13,922 nt of DNA from an uncultured Pseudomonadales bacterium (GCA_905478725.1 CAJQJT010000226.1:1-13922), one strand, 5' to 3'; counted from the first letter of the stretch, positions 1 through 6,322 are shown. The notes: generated by a model not told the origin, from the sequence alone. Made by a program: numbers and translations.

Positions 1-548
1 CCCTGCTCCATACCCTCAAAATTCACAGGATGGCCAATACAGGCGCGACTACTGTCATCGACACTCAGTTTCAAGGCTTTGCGAATACCCACCAATATGG
101 GAGTAACCAGTGCCACCAAGCGAAATGGCCGGCTAAAAATAACAGTTTTGTCACTGGCAGTATTTCCCAGCAAGCGCTTGGTGCCGCGGAACAGTCGCCC
201 TGGCAGGCTAGCGTCGTTAAAGGCCTGACCATAGACCTTAGTGGTTTCAGACTCACTGGCCGGGCCATCACCGTCGCCGGCGCTGGTGCGCGCCTCGCCA
301 ATCACCTCGACGCTGAGCTCAACCTTGCGGCCCTGATTGTCGCTAATATAGTCATCGATCGCCAGCTGACCTATGGTCGAGGCAAAATCTCGATCAATAT
401 AATTGGCCGAAGGCATAATCGGATTCACTTCGCTGAGCTGTACCAGTCGGACCCGCTCACCATCAAAAATCGCCGCCGCACTGTTGCTCGTGCCAAAGTC
501 GATACCGATGCCAGGTTTGGATGGCGTGTCAGAGGTGTTTTTTTGCAT
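1..548 (-). CDS. Hsp70-family (YegD-like) chaperone, N-terminal part, cut by the window edge
   Basis: This minus-strand frame is open from ATG at 548 to the left edge, giving 182 visible residues. The protein begins with a short polar tail and then GIGIDFGTSNSA (residues 13-24), the phosphate-1 loop of the Hsp70/actin ATPase fold. The form DFGTSNS rather than DLGTTNS is typical of YegD-like Hsp70 proteins, not of DnaK. Further on are IGQLAIDDYI, a polar insert around residues 78-107, and RLFRGTKRLLG, which resembles the early nucleotide-binding subdomain. Family members run about 450 residues or more, so over half the gene lies outside the window. YegD-type proteins are predicted cytoplasmic ATPases of poorly defined role. 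No convincing Shine-Dalgarno precedes the ATG. The gene is divergent from the radical SAM gene, with about 170 bp between them. The opposite-strand frame at 30-590 is a shadow of this gene. Confidence 0.85.
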   Translation of the reverse strand, partial: MQKNTSDTPSKPGIGIDFGTSNSAAAIFDGERVRLVQLSEVNPIMPSANYIDRDFASTIGQLAIDDYISDNQGRKVELSVEVIGEARTSAGDGDGPASESETTKVYGQAFNDASLPGRLFRGTKRLLGNTASDKTVIFSRPFRLVALVTPILVGIRKALKLSVDDSSRACIGHPVNFEGMEQ

Positions 549-661
549 GGGGAAAGATCACAGGTAATCAAAATAATGGGGGCATTTTAGACTAATTCTT
601 TTGCCTCACTTAACTAAAGTTAGATTAATTCAATGAATAATCAATAAAAGGCGGTGAGCAG

Positions 662-685
662 ATGCAATCTGCCCAAAACCTGTAA
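662..685 (+). other. possible 7-codon leader peptide upstream of the radical SAM gene
   Basis: An ATG at 662 is preceded by a purine-rich stretch (AAAAGGCGGTGAGCAG) that looks like a good ribosome binding site. It opens a seven-codon frame (MQSAQNL) ending in TAA at 685. The likely start of the radical SAM protein at 720 is 34 bp further on and has no visible ribosome binding site, so reinitiation or leader control is conceivable. A chance match is just as possible. Confidence 0.2.
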
Positions 686-719
686 ACTTGAGGCCATCAT
701 TCACCGCCGACTATTCACT

Positions 720-1610
720 ATGTATCCACTCGACTATATCCAGCCCGTCTTCCGTCCACCCAGTGAAGGCCGCTCGCTTATTCTGCAGGTGACCAATGGC
801 TGCTCTTACAATAAGTGCAGCTTCTGTGAAATGTACACAGACCAACAGAAGCGCTTTAGCCCCAAGCCCATAGAGAAAATTGAAGAGGAATTGCGCGGTC
901 TTGCGAAAGCAGGCTATCCGGTCAAGCGCGTATTTTTAGCCGACGGCGATGCCATGACCCTGAGTACTCGGCGGTTGGTGGATATTCTGCAGATGATCAA
1001 CAAATACTATCCCGATGTGCAGCGAGTCTCCTCCTACTGCCTGCCGAGGAACCTTAAGAAGAAAAGCGTTGAAGAGCTTAAAGATTTGCGGGATCTTGGC
1101 CTGAGCCTAATGTATGTGGGCTGTGAGAGCGGCGACAATGAGGTTTTGAGGCTGGTCAATAAAGGAGAAGATTACGACTCCTCTCTGGTGGCCCTGCAAA
1201 AGATCAAACAGGCGGGTATGAAAAGCTCGGTGATGATTTTGAATGGACTCGGCGGCCCGGAACTCAGTGAGCAACATGCGCTGAACTCCGCCAAACTGAT
1301 GAATGCTGCTCAGCCAGACTACCTCTCGACACTGGTGGTGGAATTTCCCGGTGGCAGCGAGCGCTTTGAAGAGGCCTTTGAAGGTCGCTGGCGCAAGCTC
1401 GGCAAGCTGGAGCTGTTCCATGAAATGCAGATATTGCTGAGTAATTTAGAACTGGATAAAACTATTTTCAGAAGCGATCACGCGTCTAATTATCTAGTGT
1501 TAAAAGGTGTATTGGGTAAAGACAAACAGCAGTTATTGTCGATTGTCACCACTGCGATCAACCAACCGGGGATGATCCCACTACGCGAGGAATGGCAGCG
1601 CGGCCTCTAG
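720..1610 (+). CDS. radical SAM family protein with CX4CX2C cluster motif
   Basis: A 296-residue protein when started at ATG 720 (MYPLDYIQPVFRPPSEG). The frame also allows a GTG start at 654, adding 22 residues unlike the rest; the conserved-looking sequence begins at MYPL, so I prefer 720, though neither start has a good ribosome binding site. The iron-sulfur motif is GCSYNKCSFC, with cysteines at 28, 33 and 36. The first gap holds four residues, not the usual three, a spacing I recall from a subgroup of uncharacterised COG1032-like radical SAM proteins. Other expected elements are VFLADGDAM (likely the second SAM-binding strand), YVGCESGDNEVLRLVNKG, and SSVMILNGLGG later in the barrel. No cobalamin-binding domain, TRAM domain or extra cysteine cluster is seen. 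It probably generates a 5'-deoxyadenosyl radical in the cytoplasm; the substrate is unknown. Confidence 0.85.
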   Translation: MYPLDYIQPVFRPPSEGRSLILQVTNGCSYNKCSFCEMYTDQQKRFSPKPIEKIEEELRGLAKAGYPVKRVFLADGDAMTLSTRRLVDILQMINKYYPDVQRVSSYCLPRNLKKKSVEELKDLRDLGLSLMYVGCESGDNEVLRLVNKGEDYDSSLVALQKIKQAGMKSSVMILNGLGGPELSEQHALNSAKLMNAAQPDYLSTLVVEFPGGSERFEEAFEGRWRKLGKLELFHEMQILLSNLELDKTIFRSDHASNYLVLKGVLGKDKQQLLSIVTTAINQPGMIPLREEWQRGL

Positions 1611-1666
1611 CTATTGCAGCCAAAGCCTCAGTGGAAAAAGCGATATCTAGTGACTAAAAATACTCG

Positions 1667-1682
1667 CAATATACTTATATTG
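1667..1682. promoter_or_regulatory. 16-bp inverted repeat upstream of doxX-like gene
   Basis: CAATATA-CT-TATATTG is a perfect 7-bp inverted repeat with a 2-bp centre. It lies between the radical SAM gene and the DoxX gene, about 20 bp before a candidate -35 box. It could be an operator, but AT-rich palindromes arise by chance. Confidence 0.2.
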
Positions 1683-1700
1683 GCGGCTCGCTCTATCACC

Positions 1701-1729
1701 TTGCCATTGGTACTGAGTCAGATAATTAT
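1701..1729 (+). promoter_or_regulatory. candidate sigma-70 promoter for the DoxX gene
   Basis: TTGCCA (5 of 6 to the -35 consensus) is followed after 17 bp by AATTAT (4 of 6 to the -10 consensus). This would give a leader of roughly 75 bases before the DoxX start. The -10 match is only fair, so the call is tentative. Confidence 0.3.
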
Positions 1730-1812
1730 TGTTGTTCTGACCTAGATCCCATAGAGTGTTGTGGAGTCCATTGAGCCAAACCTAACTAAAATAAAACTAA
1801 AGAGGCCTGTAT

Positions 1813-2202
1813 ATGAAATTTTTAGATAACCTATTAGACGGACGTGAAGAGCAATCCTACGCACTACTGAGAATCGTCACAGGGTTCCTATTTATCTGGC
1901 ACGGAACCCAAAAACTACTCAATTTCCCCGTTGAATTCCCCTACCCCCTGAATCCCCTAATGTACTCCGCTGGCACAATTGAAATGGTCGGTGGTGTGCT
2001 GGTAATGATTGGTCTGTTTACTCGCCCAGCAGCCTTTATTTGCAGCGGCACCATGGCTGCGGCTTACTGGATGGCTCATGGCATGAACAATGTTTTCCCG
2101 ATTCTTAATAAGGGCGAATTAGCGGCGTTGTTCTGCTTTGCTTTTTTGTATATCGCAGTGCGCGGCGCAGGGATCTGGAGTGTGGATAAGCGACAAGCCT
2201 AA
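1813..2202 (+). CDS. DoxX-family integral membrane protein
   Basis: A 129-residue hydrophobic protein. ATG 1813 follows AGAGG at 1801-1805 with 7 bp spacing, a good ribosome binding site. Four membrane segments can be seen, at about residues 17-35, 52-70, 73-89 and 102-117. The pattern ALLRIVTGFLFIWHGTQKLL, then GTIEMVGGVLVMIGLFTRPAAFI, is characteristic of DoxX/YphA-type proteins; length and topology match the family. DoxX-like proteins are named after a subunit of an archaeal thiosulfate:quinone oxidoreductase, but most bacterial members have no known reaction and some are linked to redox stress. It appears to be a single-gene unit: about 200 bp separate it from the radical SAM gene, and the repeat array separates it from the dioxygenase gene. 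Confidence 0.88.
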   Translation: MKFLDNLLDGREEQSYALLRIVTGFLFIWHGTQKLLNFPVEFPYPLNPLMYSAGTIEMVGGVLVMIGLFTRPAAFICSGTMAAAYWMAHGMNNVFPILNKGELAALFCFAFLYIAVRGAGIWSVDKRQA

Positions 2203-2209
2203 AGGCGTG

Positions 2210-2240
2210 TCGTCCTGAGCGCAGTCGAAGGATCTCTTTA
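2210..2240 (+). repeat. 31-bp intergenic repeat A (left copy)
   Basis: The core CCTGAGCGCAGTCGAAGGAT begins 11 bp after the DoxX stop codon and runs on into CTCTTTA. Its reverse complement recurs at 6323-6353 with 29 of 31 positions identical. The core resembles a dispersed CCTGAGCGNAGTCGAAGGATCT element that I recall from many bacterial genomes. GGATCTCTTT is repeated again at 2244-2253. Confidence 0.85.
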
Positions 2241-2295
2241 GAGGGATCTCTTTGACTGACGCTCTGCTATCTCCTGAGAACCCATTCAATTAACT

Positions 2296-2308
2296 TGTCA
2301 TCGTGACA
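2296..2308. repeat. short hairpin TGTCA-TCG-TGACA
   Basis: A perfect 5-bp stem with a 3-base loop, built from the same TGTCA/TGACA core as the larger repeats on either side. It is probably a reduced unit of the same repeat family. Confidence 0.4.
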
Positions 2309-2325
2309 GGGCACTTGTTATCCAC

Positions 2326-2342
2326 TGTCGTTCCGGCAGAGC
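2326..2342 (+). repeat. degenerate partial copy of repeat B
   Basis: TGTCGTTCCGGCAGAGC matches the first 17 bases of repeat B (2356-2419) at 14 positions and has the same orientation. It lies 13 bp before the full copy. Confidence 0.4.
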
Positions 2343-2355
2343 TTTTTCTTCTCTC

Positions 2356-2419
2356 TGTCATCCCGACAGAGCGGAGCGACGAGGGATCTCGAGATCTCTC
2401 ACATACGTTCGAGATGACA
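2356..2419 (+). repeat. 64-bp near-palindromic repeat B (left copy)
   Basis: It starts TGTCATCCCGAC and ends GTTCGAGATGACA, so its ends form an imperfect inverted repeat; the 12-bp perfect palindrome GATCTCGAGATC lies inside it at 2385-2396. The reverse-complement copy at 6127-6190 is identical at 62 of 64 positions. No coding frame or transposase is attached. This is the structure expected of a REP-like or miniature mobile element, or of a structured RNA 3' end. Confidence 0.85.
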
Positions 2420-2495
2420 GGCTGGGGGTTAGGAGTGACAGGCTGCGGGTTCGGAGTGACAGGCTGCGGGTTCGGAGTGACAGGCTGTTAGCCTC
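2411..2495 (+). repeat. 21-bp tandem repeat, about four units
   Basis: Units start at 2411, 2432, 2453 and 2474. The second and third are identical (GGAGTGACAGGCTGCGGGTTC); the first and last are divergent or truncated. The array starts inside the right end of repeat B, and each unit carries the (G)TGACAGGCTG core, so it may have expanded from that end by replication slippage. An open frame across it (2303-2491) would encode a GFGVTGC-type repeat and is not a credible gene. Confidence 0.85.
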
Positions 2496-2559
2496 AAGAT
2501 GACAGACAGGACAAAAAGTGCTCAAATAAGCAGCAAATAAAAACTATAAGAAGTCATCT

Positions 2560-3390
2560 ATGAAAGTGACCCCTTTCTCCCCCAACTGCGGCGCAGTTGT
2601 CAGCGATCTACAACTGGCCACCATGAACGACGCCCAGCTAGAACAGCTTCGTGCAGCCTTCACTGAACATGGCCTACTGTTTTTCCGCGACCAAGAACTG
2701 CCCCCAGAAGAGCATCTGCGCTTTGCCAACCGCTTCGGCCAAATCGTGGTGAATAAATTCTTCAAAACCACCGAAGAATCACCACTGATTGCCGAGGTGC
2801 GCAAAGAAAAAACCCAGCAGACCAATATCGGCGGTGGCTGGCACACAGACCATTCCTATGATGATATTCCAGCACTAGGTTCCATCTTGGTGGCACGCAC
2901 ACTGCCAGAAACCGGTGGCAATACGCAGTTCGCCAATCTGGCAGCGGCCTATGATGCCCTCCCCGAAAAGCTTAAAAAACGCCTCGAAGGCCTGCGCGCT
3001 GTTCACTCCAATACTCACCTCTATGGCGAAAACGGTCTCTACCGTTTCACCGATCTAAAAGATCAGCTCGGCGGTATGGACCGTGTCGGCGACGCCACTC
3101 ACCCAGTAGTTATTATTCATCCTCAGAGCGGCCGCAAGGTGCTCTATGTGAATCCCGGCCACACTATTCAATTTGAAGGCTGGGAGTTTGATGAGAGCCG
3201 CGAACTACTCGACGAACTCTATGCCCATGTGGCGCAACCAGAGTTCACCTGCAGCTTTAATTGGCTGCCGGGCTCGATCACCTTTTGGGATAATCGCTGC
3301 ACCTGGCATCAGGCTGATAACGACTACCAGGGGCAGATGCGACTGATGCATCGAATCACACTGCAGGGCAGTAAATTAGAAGCTGCTTAG
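2560..3390 (+). CDS. TauD/TfdA-family Fe(II)/2-oxoglutarate dioxygenase
   Basis: A 276-residue protein, the usual length for the TauD family. The iron ligands can be placed as H95 and D97 in GGWHTDHSY and H250 in [12 protein letters not shown]. Arginines at 261 and 265 lie 11 and 15 residues after the distal histidine, the same offsets as the 2-oxoglutarate-binding arginines of E. coli TauD. Other family signatures are [23 protein letters not shown] (38-60), the [20 protein letters not shown] stretch, and [22 protein letters not shown]. It should couple 2-oxoglutarate decarboxylation to hydroxylation of a small substrate in the cytoplasm. No sulfonate transporter or regulator is nearby, so taurine is not supported as the substrate. 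It is the first gene of the repeat-bracketed cassette. The ribosome binding site (AAGAAG) is weak. Confidence 0.9.
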   Translation: MKVTPFSPNCGAVVSDLQLATMNDAQLEQLRAAFTEHGLLFFRDQELPPEEHLRFANRFGQIVVNKFFKTTEESPLIAEVRKEKTQQTNIGGGWHTDHSYDDIPALGSILVARTLPETGGNTQFANLAAAYDALPEKLKKRLEGLRAVHSNTHLYGENGLYRFTDLKDQLGGMDRVGDATHPVVIIHPQSGRKVLYVNPGHTIQFEGWEFDESRELLDELYAHVAQPEFTCSFNWLPGSITFWDNRCTWHQADNDYQGQMRLMHRITLQGSKLEAA

Positions 3391-3436
3391 GTTTATAGAT
3401 CAGTCAACCAGCAGCAAAACCTGCGATAATCCGTCC

Positions 3437-3598
3437 ATGCCCAGTATGCGTAAAAAGTCTGACCTCCCCAGCAAGATCTGCCCGGTTTGTGAGCGCCCTT
3501 TTGTATGGCGTAAAAAGTGGGAGCGCTGTTGGGATGAAGTGCGCTTTTGCTCGGTTAAATGCAAAGCCGCGCGAAACAAACCCGAGCACTCTAACTAA
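3437..3598 (+). CDS. DUF2256 small zinc-finger protein
   Basis: A 53-residue open frame in the 236-bp space between the dioxygenase and flavoprotein genes. The protein ([18 protein letters not shown]...) has the DUF2256 pattern: an LPSKxCPVC start, [16 protein letters not shown] in the middle, and FCSVKC near the end. Cysteines 15, 18, 38 and 42 form a CX2C...CX3C set likely to bind zinc; C31 is an extra one. ATG 3446 (residue 4) is an alternative start. It lies 46 bp after the dioxygenase gene and 28 bp before the flavoprotein gene, on the same strand, so co-transcription is likely. The biochemical function of DUF2256 is unknown. From general knowledge these genes often sit near photolyase/cryptochrome or flavoprotein genes, which fits its neighbour here. 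Confidence 0.88.
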   Translation: MPSMRKKSDLPSKICPVCERPFVWRKKWERCWDEVRFCSVKCKAARNKPEHSN

Positions 3599-3626
3599 CA
3601 AAACCTAACCAATAAGACTCTTAAAT

Positions 3627-4658
3627 ATGCCCTCCTCCACCGACAGCAACAGTCCCGTCACTTGGGATGTTCTTATTATTGGCGCCGGCCTTGCCGGACT
3701 CAGCGCGGCAAATGATTTGCAACAAGCGGGCCTCAAAGTGTTGGTCGTCGATAAGGGCCGTGGCCTCGGAGGTCGTCTGGCGGGACGTCGTATAGGCGAC
3801 GCTACCTTTGATCACGGTGCGCAGTTTATGACCGCCCGCGATTCACGCTTTAAAGCCAGTGTTGCCGAGTGGATTGAAGCCGGTGTTGCGGAAGAGTGGT
3901 ACAGCAGTTATCCCGGACATCCCAATGGCCACCCACGATATCGCGGTGTACCCACTATGACTGCAGTGGCTAAATATCTGGCGACAGATATGAATGTACT
4001 GCGCACCACCAGAGTCGACAGCATCAGACAAGGCAGTGTTCAAGACGTTGGTCAAGATAATCAGCTCTGGTTAGCGGCTTTGGACAATGGCGATACCATA
4101 AGTGCCAAGGCGCTGTTAATTACCTCGCCGGTGCCACAGACCATCGACCTGCTCGCCTCGGGCAATATCGCAGTGCCAGCGGACAAGCAGGTGCGCCTCG
4201 ATCGTATTGACTATGAAGCCTGTATTGCCGTGATGGCAGTGCTGGATGGCCCAACGGCTATCCCAGTCCCTGGAGCAACCGCTTTTGATGAGGGCCCGAT
4301 TGGCTGGATCAGCGACAATCTGCAAAAAGGTGTCTCGAAGATTCCCGCAGTCACTATTCATGGCAGCGGCGACTTTAGTGCCGAGCATTATGAAAACGAC
4401 AAAATGCACAGCGGCCAAATATTAATCGACGCTGCAGCGCCCTATCTGGGCAATGCCAAGGTCACCGAATATCAGGTGCACGGCTGGCGCTATAGTAAGC
4501 CCACAGTAGTGGACTCTGAAGCCTGTATGTTGCTCAGTGAATCAACTGATCTGCCACCCCTTGCGCTGGCCGGCGATGCCTTTGCCGGGCCACGCTTTGA
4601 AGGTGCAGTGCTATCCGGCTGGGCCGCAGCCAAGAGCTTAATTGCTGCGCTGAGCTAA
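3627..4658 (+). CDS. renalase-like NAD(P)/FAD-dependent oxidoreductase
   Basis: A 343-residue flavoprotein. After a polar N-terminal tail come DVLIIGAGLAGLSAANDLQQAG (Rossmann motif GxGxxG at residues 19-24) and D42 at the end of the second strand for ribose binding, followed by GRGLGGRLAGRR. FDHGAQFMTARD (61-72) is a hallmark of the renalase/COG3380 group. The C-terminus has LALAGDAFAGPRFEGAVLSG (312-331), the second FAD contact. Length matches bacterial renalases of about 330 residues, which are reported to reoxidise non-canonical dihydro-NAD(P) isomers. Whether this protein does so cannot be read from sequence; a related amine-oxidase-like activity is the alternative. No signal peptide or membrane segment is seen, so it should be cytoplasmic. 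It lies between the DUF2256 and YjdM/PhnA-like genes on the same strand. Confidence 0.88.
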   Translation: MPSSTDSNSPVTWDVLIIGAGLAGLSAANDLQQAGLKVLVVDKGRGLGGRLAGRRIGDATFDHGAQFMTARDSRFKASVAEWIEAGVAEEWYSSYPGHPNGHPRYRGVPTMTAVAKYLATDMNVLRTTRVDSIRQGSVQDVGQDNQLWLAALDNGDTISAKALLITSPVPQTIDLLASGNIAVPADKQVRLDRIDYEACIAVMAVLDGPTAIPVPGATAFDEGPIGWISDNLQKGVSKIPAVTIHGSGDFSAEHYENDKMHSGQILIDAAAPYLGNAKVTEYQVHGWRYSKPTVVDSEACMLLSESTDLPPLALAGDAFAGPRFEGAVLSGWAAAKSLIAALS

Positions 4659-4720
4659 AGCCGCCTATACTGTGGCCAACAATTCAATTCAATGCCATCC
4701 AATATAAGTAGCCTGCCCTT

Positions 4721-5293
4721 ATGACCGATCTTCATACCCGCAGCGGCTCAGCCTGCGAACTCTGCGCTAACAGCGAAAATCTCTCGGCCTATGAGCTGCC
4801 ACCGAATAGCGACGGAAGCACCGAGCAGTCATTATTAGCCTGTGACATCTGTCTAGATCAGATCAATAATCCAGAGAAGGTCGACGTCAATCACTGGCGC
4901 TGTCTCAACGACAGTATGTGGTCGCAGGTGCCGGCAGTTCAGGTTATGGCCTGGCGCATGCTAACCCGACTCAGTGCCGAGGGTTGGCCCCAGGAATTAT
5001 TGGATATGGTGTATCTAGACGACGAGACTCTAGCCTGGGCAAAGTCTGGCGTTGAAGTGGAATCTGATGACGATACGGTTATTCACAAAGATAGTAACGG
5101 CGCTGTACTGAGCGCTGGTGATACAGTGACATTAATAAAGGATCTGGATGTTAAGGGAACAAGCTTTACCGGCAAGCGCGGAACAGCAGTGCGCAACATT
5201 TCACTGGTGCAGAGCAACCCTGACCATATAGAAGGCCGTGTTAACGGCACACAGATCGTAATCTTAACCAAGTTTGTAAAGAGGGTGAGCTAA
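4721..5293 (+). CDS. YjdM/PhnA-like zinc-ribbon protein
   Basis: A 190-residue protein. The N-terminus has a zinc ribbon, C12-E-L-C15 and C41-D-I-C44. A middle segment NHWRCLNDSMWSQVPAVQVMAWRMLTRL follows (about residues 57-84). The C-terminal PhnA/YjdM domain (about 119-188) reads DSNGAVLSAGDTVTLIKDLDVKGTSF...KRGTAVRNISLV...FVKRV. E. coli YjdM is only about 111 residues; the central helical segment makes this the longer version that I recall from other bacteria. Despite the old name PhnA, this family is not the phosphonoacetate hydrolase and has no proven role in phosphonate use. The stop codon overlaps the next start as TAATG, so translation of the aldolase-like gene is probably coupled to this one. 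The ribosome binding site before ATG 4721 is weak. Confidence 0.85.
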   Translation: MTDLHTRSGSACELCANSENLSAYELPPNSDGSTEQSLLACDICLDQINNPEKVDVNHWRCLNDSMWSQVPAVQVMAWRMLTRLSAEGWPQELLDMVYLDDETLAWAKSGVEVESDDDTVIHKDSNGAVLSAGDTVTLIKDLDVKGTSFTGKRGTAVRNISLVQSNPDHIEGRVNGTQIVILTKFVKRVS

Positions 5294-6045
5294 TGGCAGG
5301 ACAAACAGAACAAGAACTGCGCATTCAACTGGCAGCATGTTATCGAATTTTTGATTATCTCGGCTGGTCGGAGATGATTTTCAACCATATCACTATGAAA
5401 GTGCCCAGCGATCAAGTGCCCGGCAATCAAGAGCACTTTTTAATCAATCCCTATGGCCTCCATTACAGCGAAGTCACCGCCTCCAATCTAGTGAAGGTGG
5501 ATATCGAAGGCAATATAGTCGAGCCCACCGACTACGCAGTTAACCCTGCGGGCATCATTATTCACACTGCCATTCATGGCGCCCGCAAAGACGTGCATTG
5601 TATTGCTCACGTGCACACTGACGCTGGCATGGCCGTGGCCTGTTCTGAGGAAGGGCTGCGCACCGATAACTTCTACTCCGCGCTGCTGCAAAATCGCATT
5701 GCCTACCATGACTTTGAAGGCATCACGGTAATGGACGATGAGAAGCCACGCTTGCTGGCCAATATGGGCGACAAGAATATGCTGATTCTGCGCAACCATG
5801 GTTTGTTGACCTGTGGTCGCACTATTCCCGAAGCCTTTATGAATATGTGGGCACTGCAGCGTTCATGCGAAGTTCAGGTAGCCTGTGATGCGACGGGTAA
5901 GCCGCTGATTCCGGTGTCGGATAAGGTATTGGCCCAGACTGAGAAATTGATGGCCATGCAAAGTATGGGACAGCCAGCTGGGGAGCTGGAGTTTAAAGCT
6001 ATGACTCGGCTGATTGATAAGATTGATTCGTCCTATAAGGACTGA
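5293..6045 (+). CDS. class II aldolase/adducin-domain protein lacking the canonical catalytic Glu
   Basis: A 250-residue protein with one class II aldolase/adducin domain. Expected metal ligands are H106 and H108 in CIAHVHTDAG and H169 in LRNHGLLTCG. By my alignment to E. coli FucA (metal H92/H94/H155, acid/base E73), the Glu position falls on G87 in NPAGIIIHTAIHGAR, so standard aldol chemistry is doubtful. NPAG-type members are common in proteobacteria and mostly uncharacterised. The start ATG overlaps the stop of the YjdM/PhnA-like gene by one base, with GAGGGTGAG just upstream as the ribosome binding site, so this is the translationally coupled last gene of the cassette. Alternatives are a decarboxylase, epimerase or binding role on a small carbonyl or sugar-phosphate-like substrate. 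Confidence 0.87.
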   Translation: MAGQTEQELRIQLAACYRIFDYLGWSEMIFNHITMKVPSDQVPGNQEHFLINPYGLHYSEVTASNLVKVDIEGNIVEPTDYAVNPAGIIIHTAIHGARKDVHCIAHVHTDAGMAVACSEEGLRTDNFYSALLQNRIAYHDFEGITVMDDEKPRLLANMGDKNMLILRNHGLLTCGRTIPEAFMNMWALQRSCEVQVACDATGKPLIPVSDKVLAQTEKLMAMQSMGQPAGELEFKAMTRLIDKIDSSYKD

Positions 6046-6052
6046 GGTTGTT

Positions 6053-6075
6053 GGGCCTGTTATCGTGACAGGCCC
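6053..6075 (+). terminator. GC-rich hairpin after the aldolase-like gene
   Basis: GGGCCTGT and ACAGGCCC form a perfect 8-bp stem around a 7-base loop, starting 8 bp after the stop codon. No T-run follows, so it is not a classical intrinsic terminator. It may stabilise the mRNA 3' end or aid Rho-dependent termination. It contains a TGTtATCGTGACA core like the hairpin at 2296-2308. Confidence 0.4.
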
Positions 6076-6086
6076 TAACCGATCAC

Positions 6087-6132
6087 CTCGACACACCCAT
6101 ACCTGTCATCTCGACACACCCACGCCTGTCAT
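6087..6132 (+). repeat. 23-bp tandem repeat, two units
   Basis: Units at 6087-6109 and 6110-6132 differ at two positions (CTCGACACACCCATACCTG... and CTCGACACACCCACGCCTG...). Each ends in CTGTCAT, and the second runs into the end of repeat B'. It mirrors the 21-bp array beside the left copy of B, but the unit sequence differs. Confidence 0.8.
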
Positions 6133-6190
6133 CTCGAACGCATGTGAGAGATCTCGAGATCCCTCGTCGCTGCGCTCTGTCGGGATGACA
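6127..6190 (-). repeat. 64-bp near-palindromic repeat B' (right copy, inverted)
   Basis: Read on the minus strand it begins TGTCATCCCGACAGAGCG and ends GAGATGACA. It differs from the left copy (2356-2419) at only two positions: G to C in the GCGGAGCG segment and A to G in the CATACG segment. It lies between the convergent aldolase-like and acyl-CoA dehydrogenase genes. Confidence 0.85.
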
Positions 6191-6281
6191 AATTAGTTGA
6201 GTGCGGCCTGCTCGAATGAGAAATTAGTTGGGTGTAGCCTGTGGAATGACCAATTGGTTGTATGCGTTCTGCAGGAGTGAG
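6190..6281 (-). repeat. degenerate 30-31-bp tandem repeat, three units
   Basis: Three units start at 6190, 6221 and 6251, each opening with AATTAGTTG or AATTGGTTG and closing with AATGAG, AATGAC or AGTGAG. The units are clearly related but diverged. The array directly abuts the end of repeat B' and leads into a partial third copy of B. Confidence 0.65.
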
Positions 6282-6282
6282 A

Positions 6283-6312
6283 CCCCCGTCGCCCCGCTCT
6301 GTCGAGATGACA
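6283..6312 (-). repeat. partial copy of repeat B (first 30 bp)
   Basis: On the minus strand TGTCATCTCGACAGAGCG and the following 12 bases match the first 30 bases of repeat B at 27 positions, then similarity stops. It has the same orientation as B'. Its counterpart on the left side is the degenerate half copy at 2326-2342. Confidence 0.7.
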
Positions 6313-6322
6313 GAGCGGTAAT

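Noticed and set aside
30..590. 186-residue plus-strand open frame
   Set aside because: It is antisense to the Hsp70-like gene, whose minus-strand translation contains a clear GIDFGTSNS motif.
2303..2491. Open frame encoding a GFGVTGC repeat peptide
   Set aside because: It runs through the 21-bp tandem repeat and repeat B; the amino-acid repeat is simply the translated DNA repeat, with no ribosome binding site or family.
2560..3390. Taurine dioxygenase (tauD) as a firm name
   Set aside because: Only the shared iron and 2-oxoglutarate sites are visible; there are no tauABC genes and the TfdA/TauD family covers many substrates.
4721..5293. PhnA as a phosphonoacetate hydrolase or phosphonate-use gene
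   Set aside because: The zinc-ribbon YjdM family shares only the name; no C-P lyase or phosphonate transport genes are present.
6087..6312. CRISPR-like array
   Set aside because: Units are contiguous, diverged and of differing length, with no unique spacers of constant size and no cas genes.
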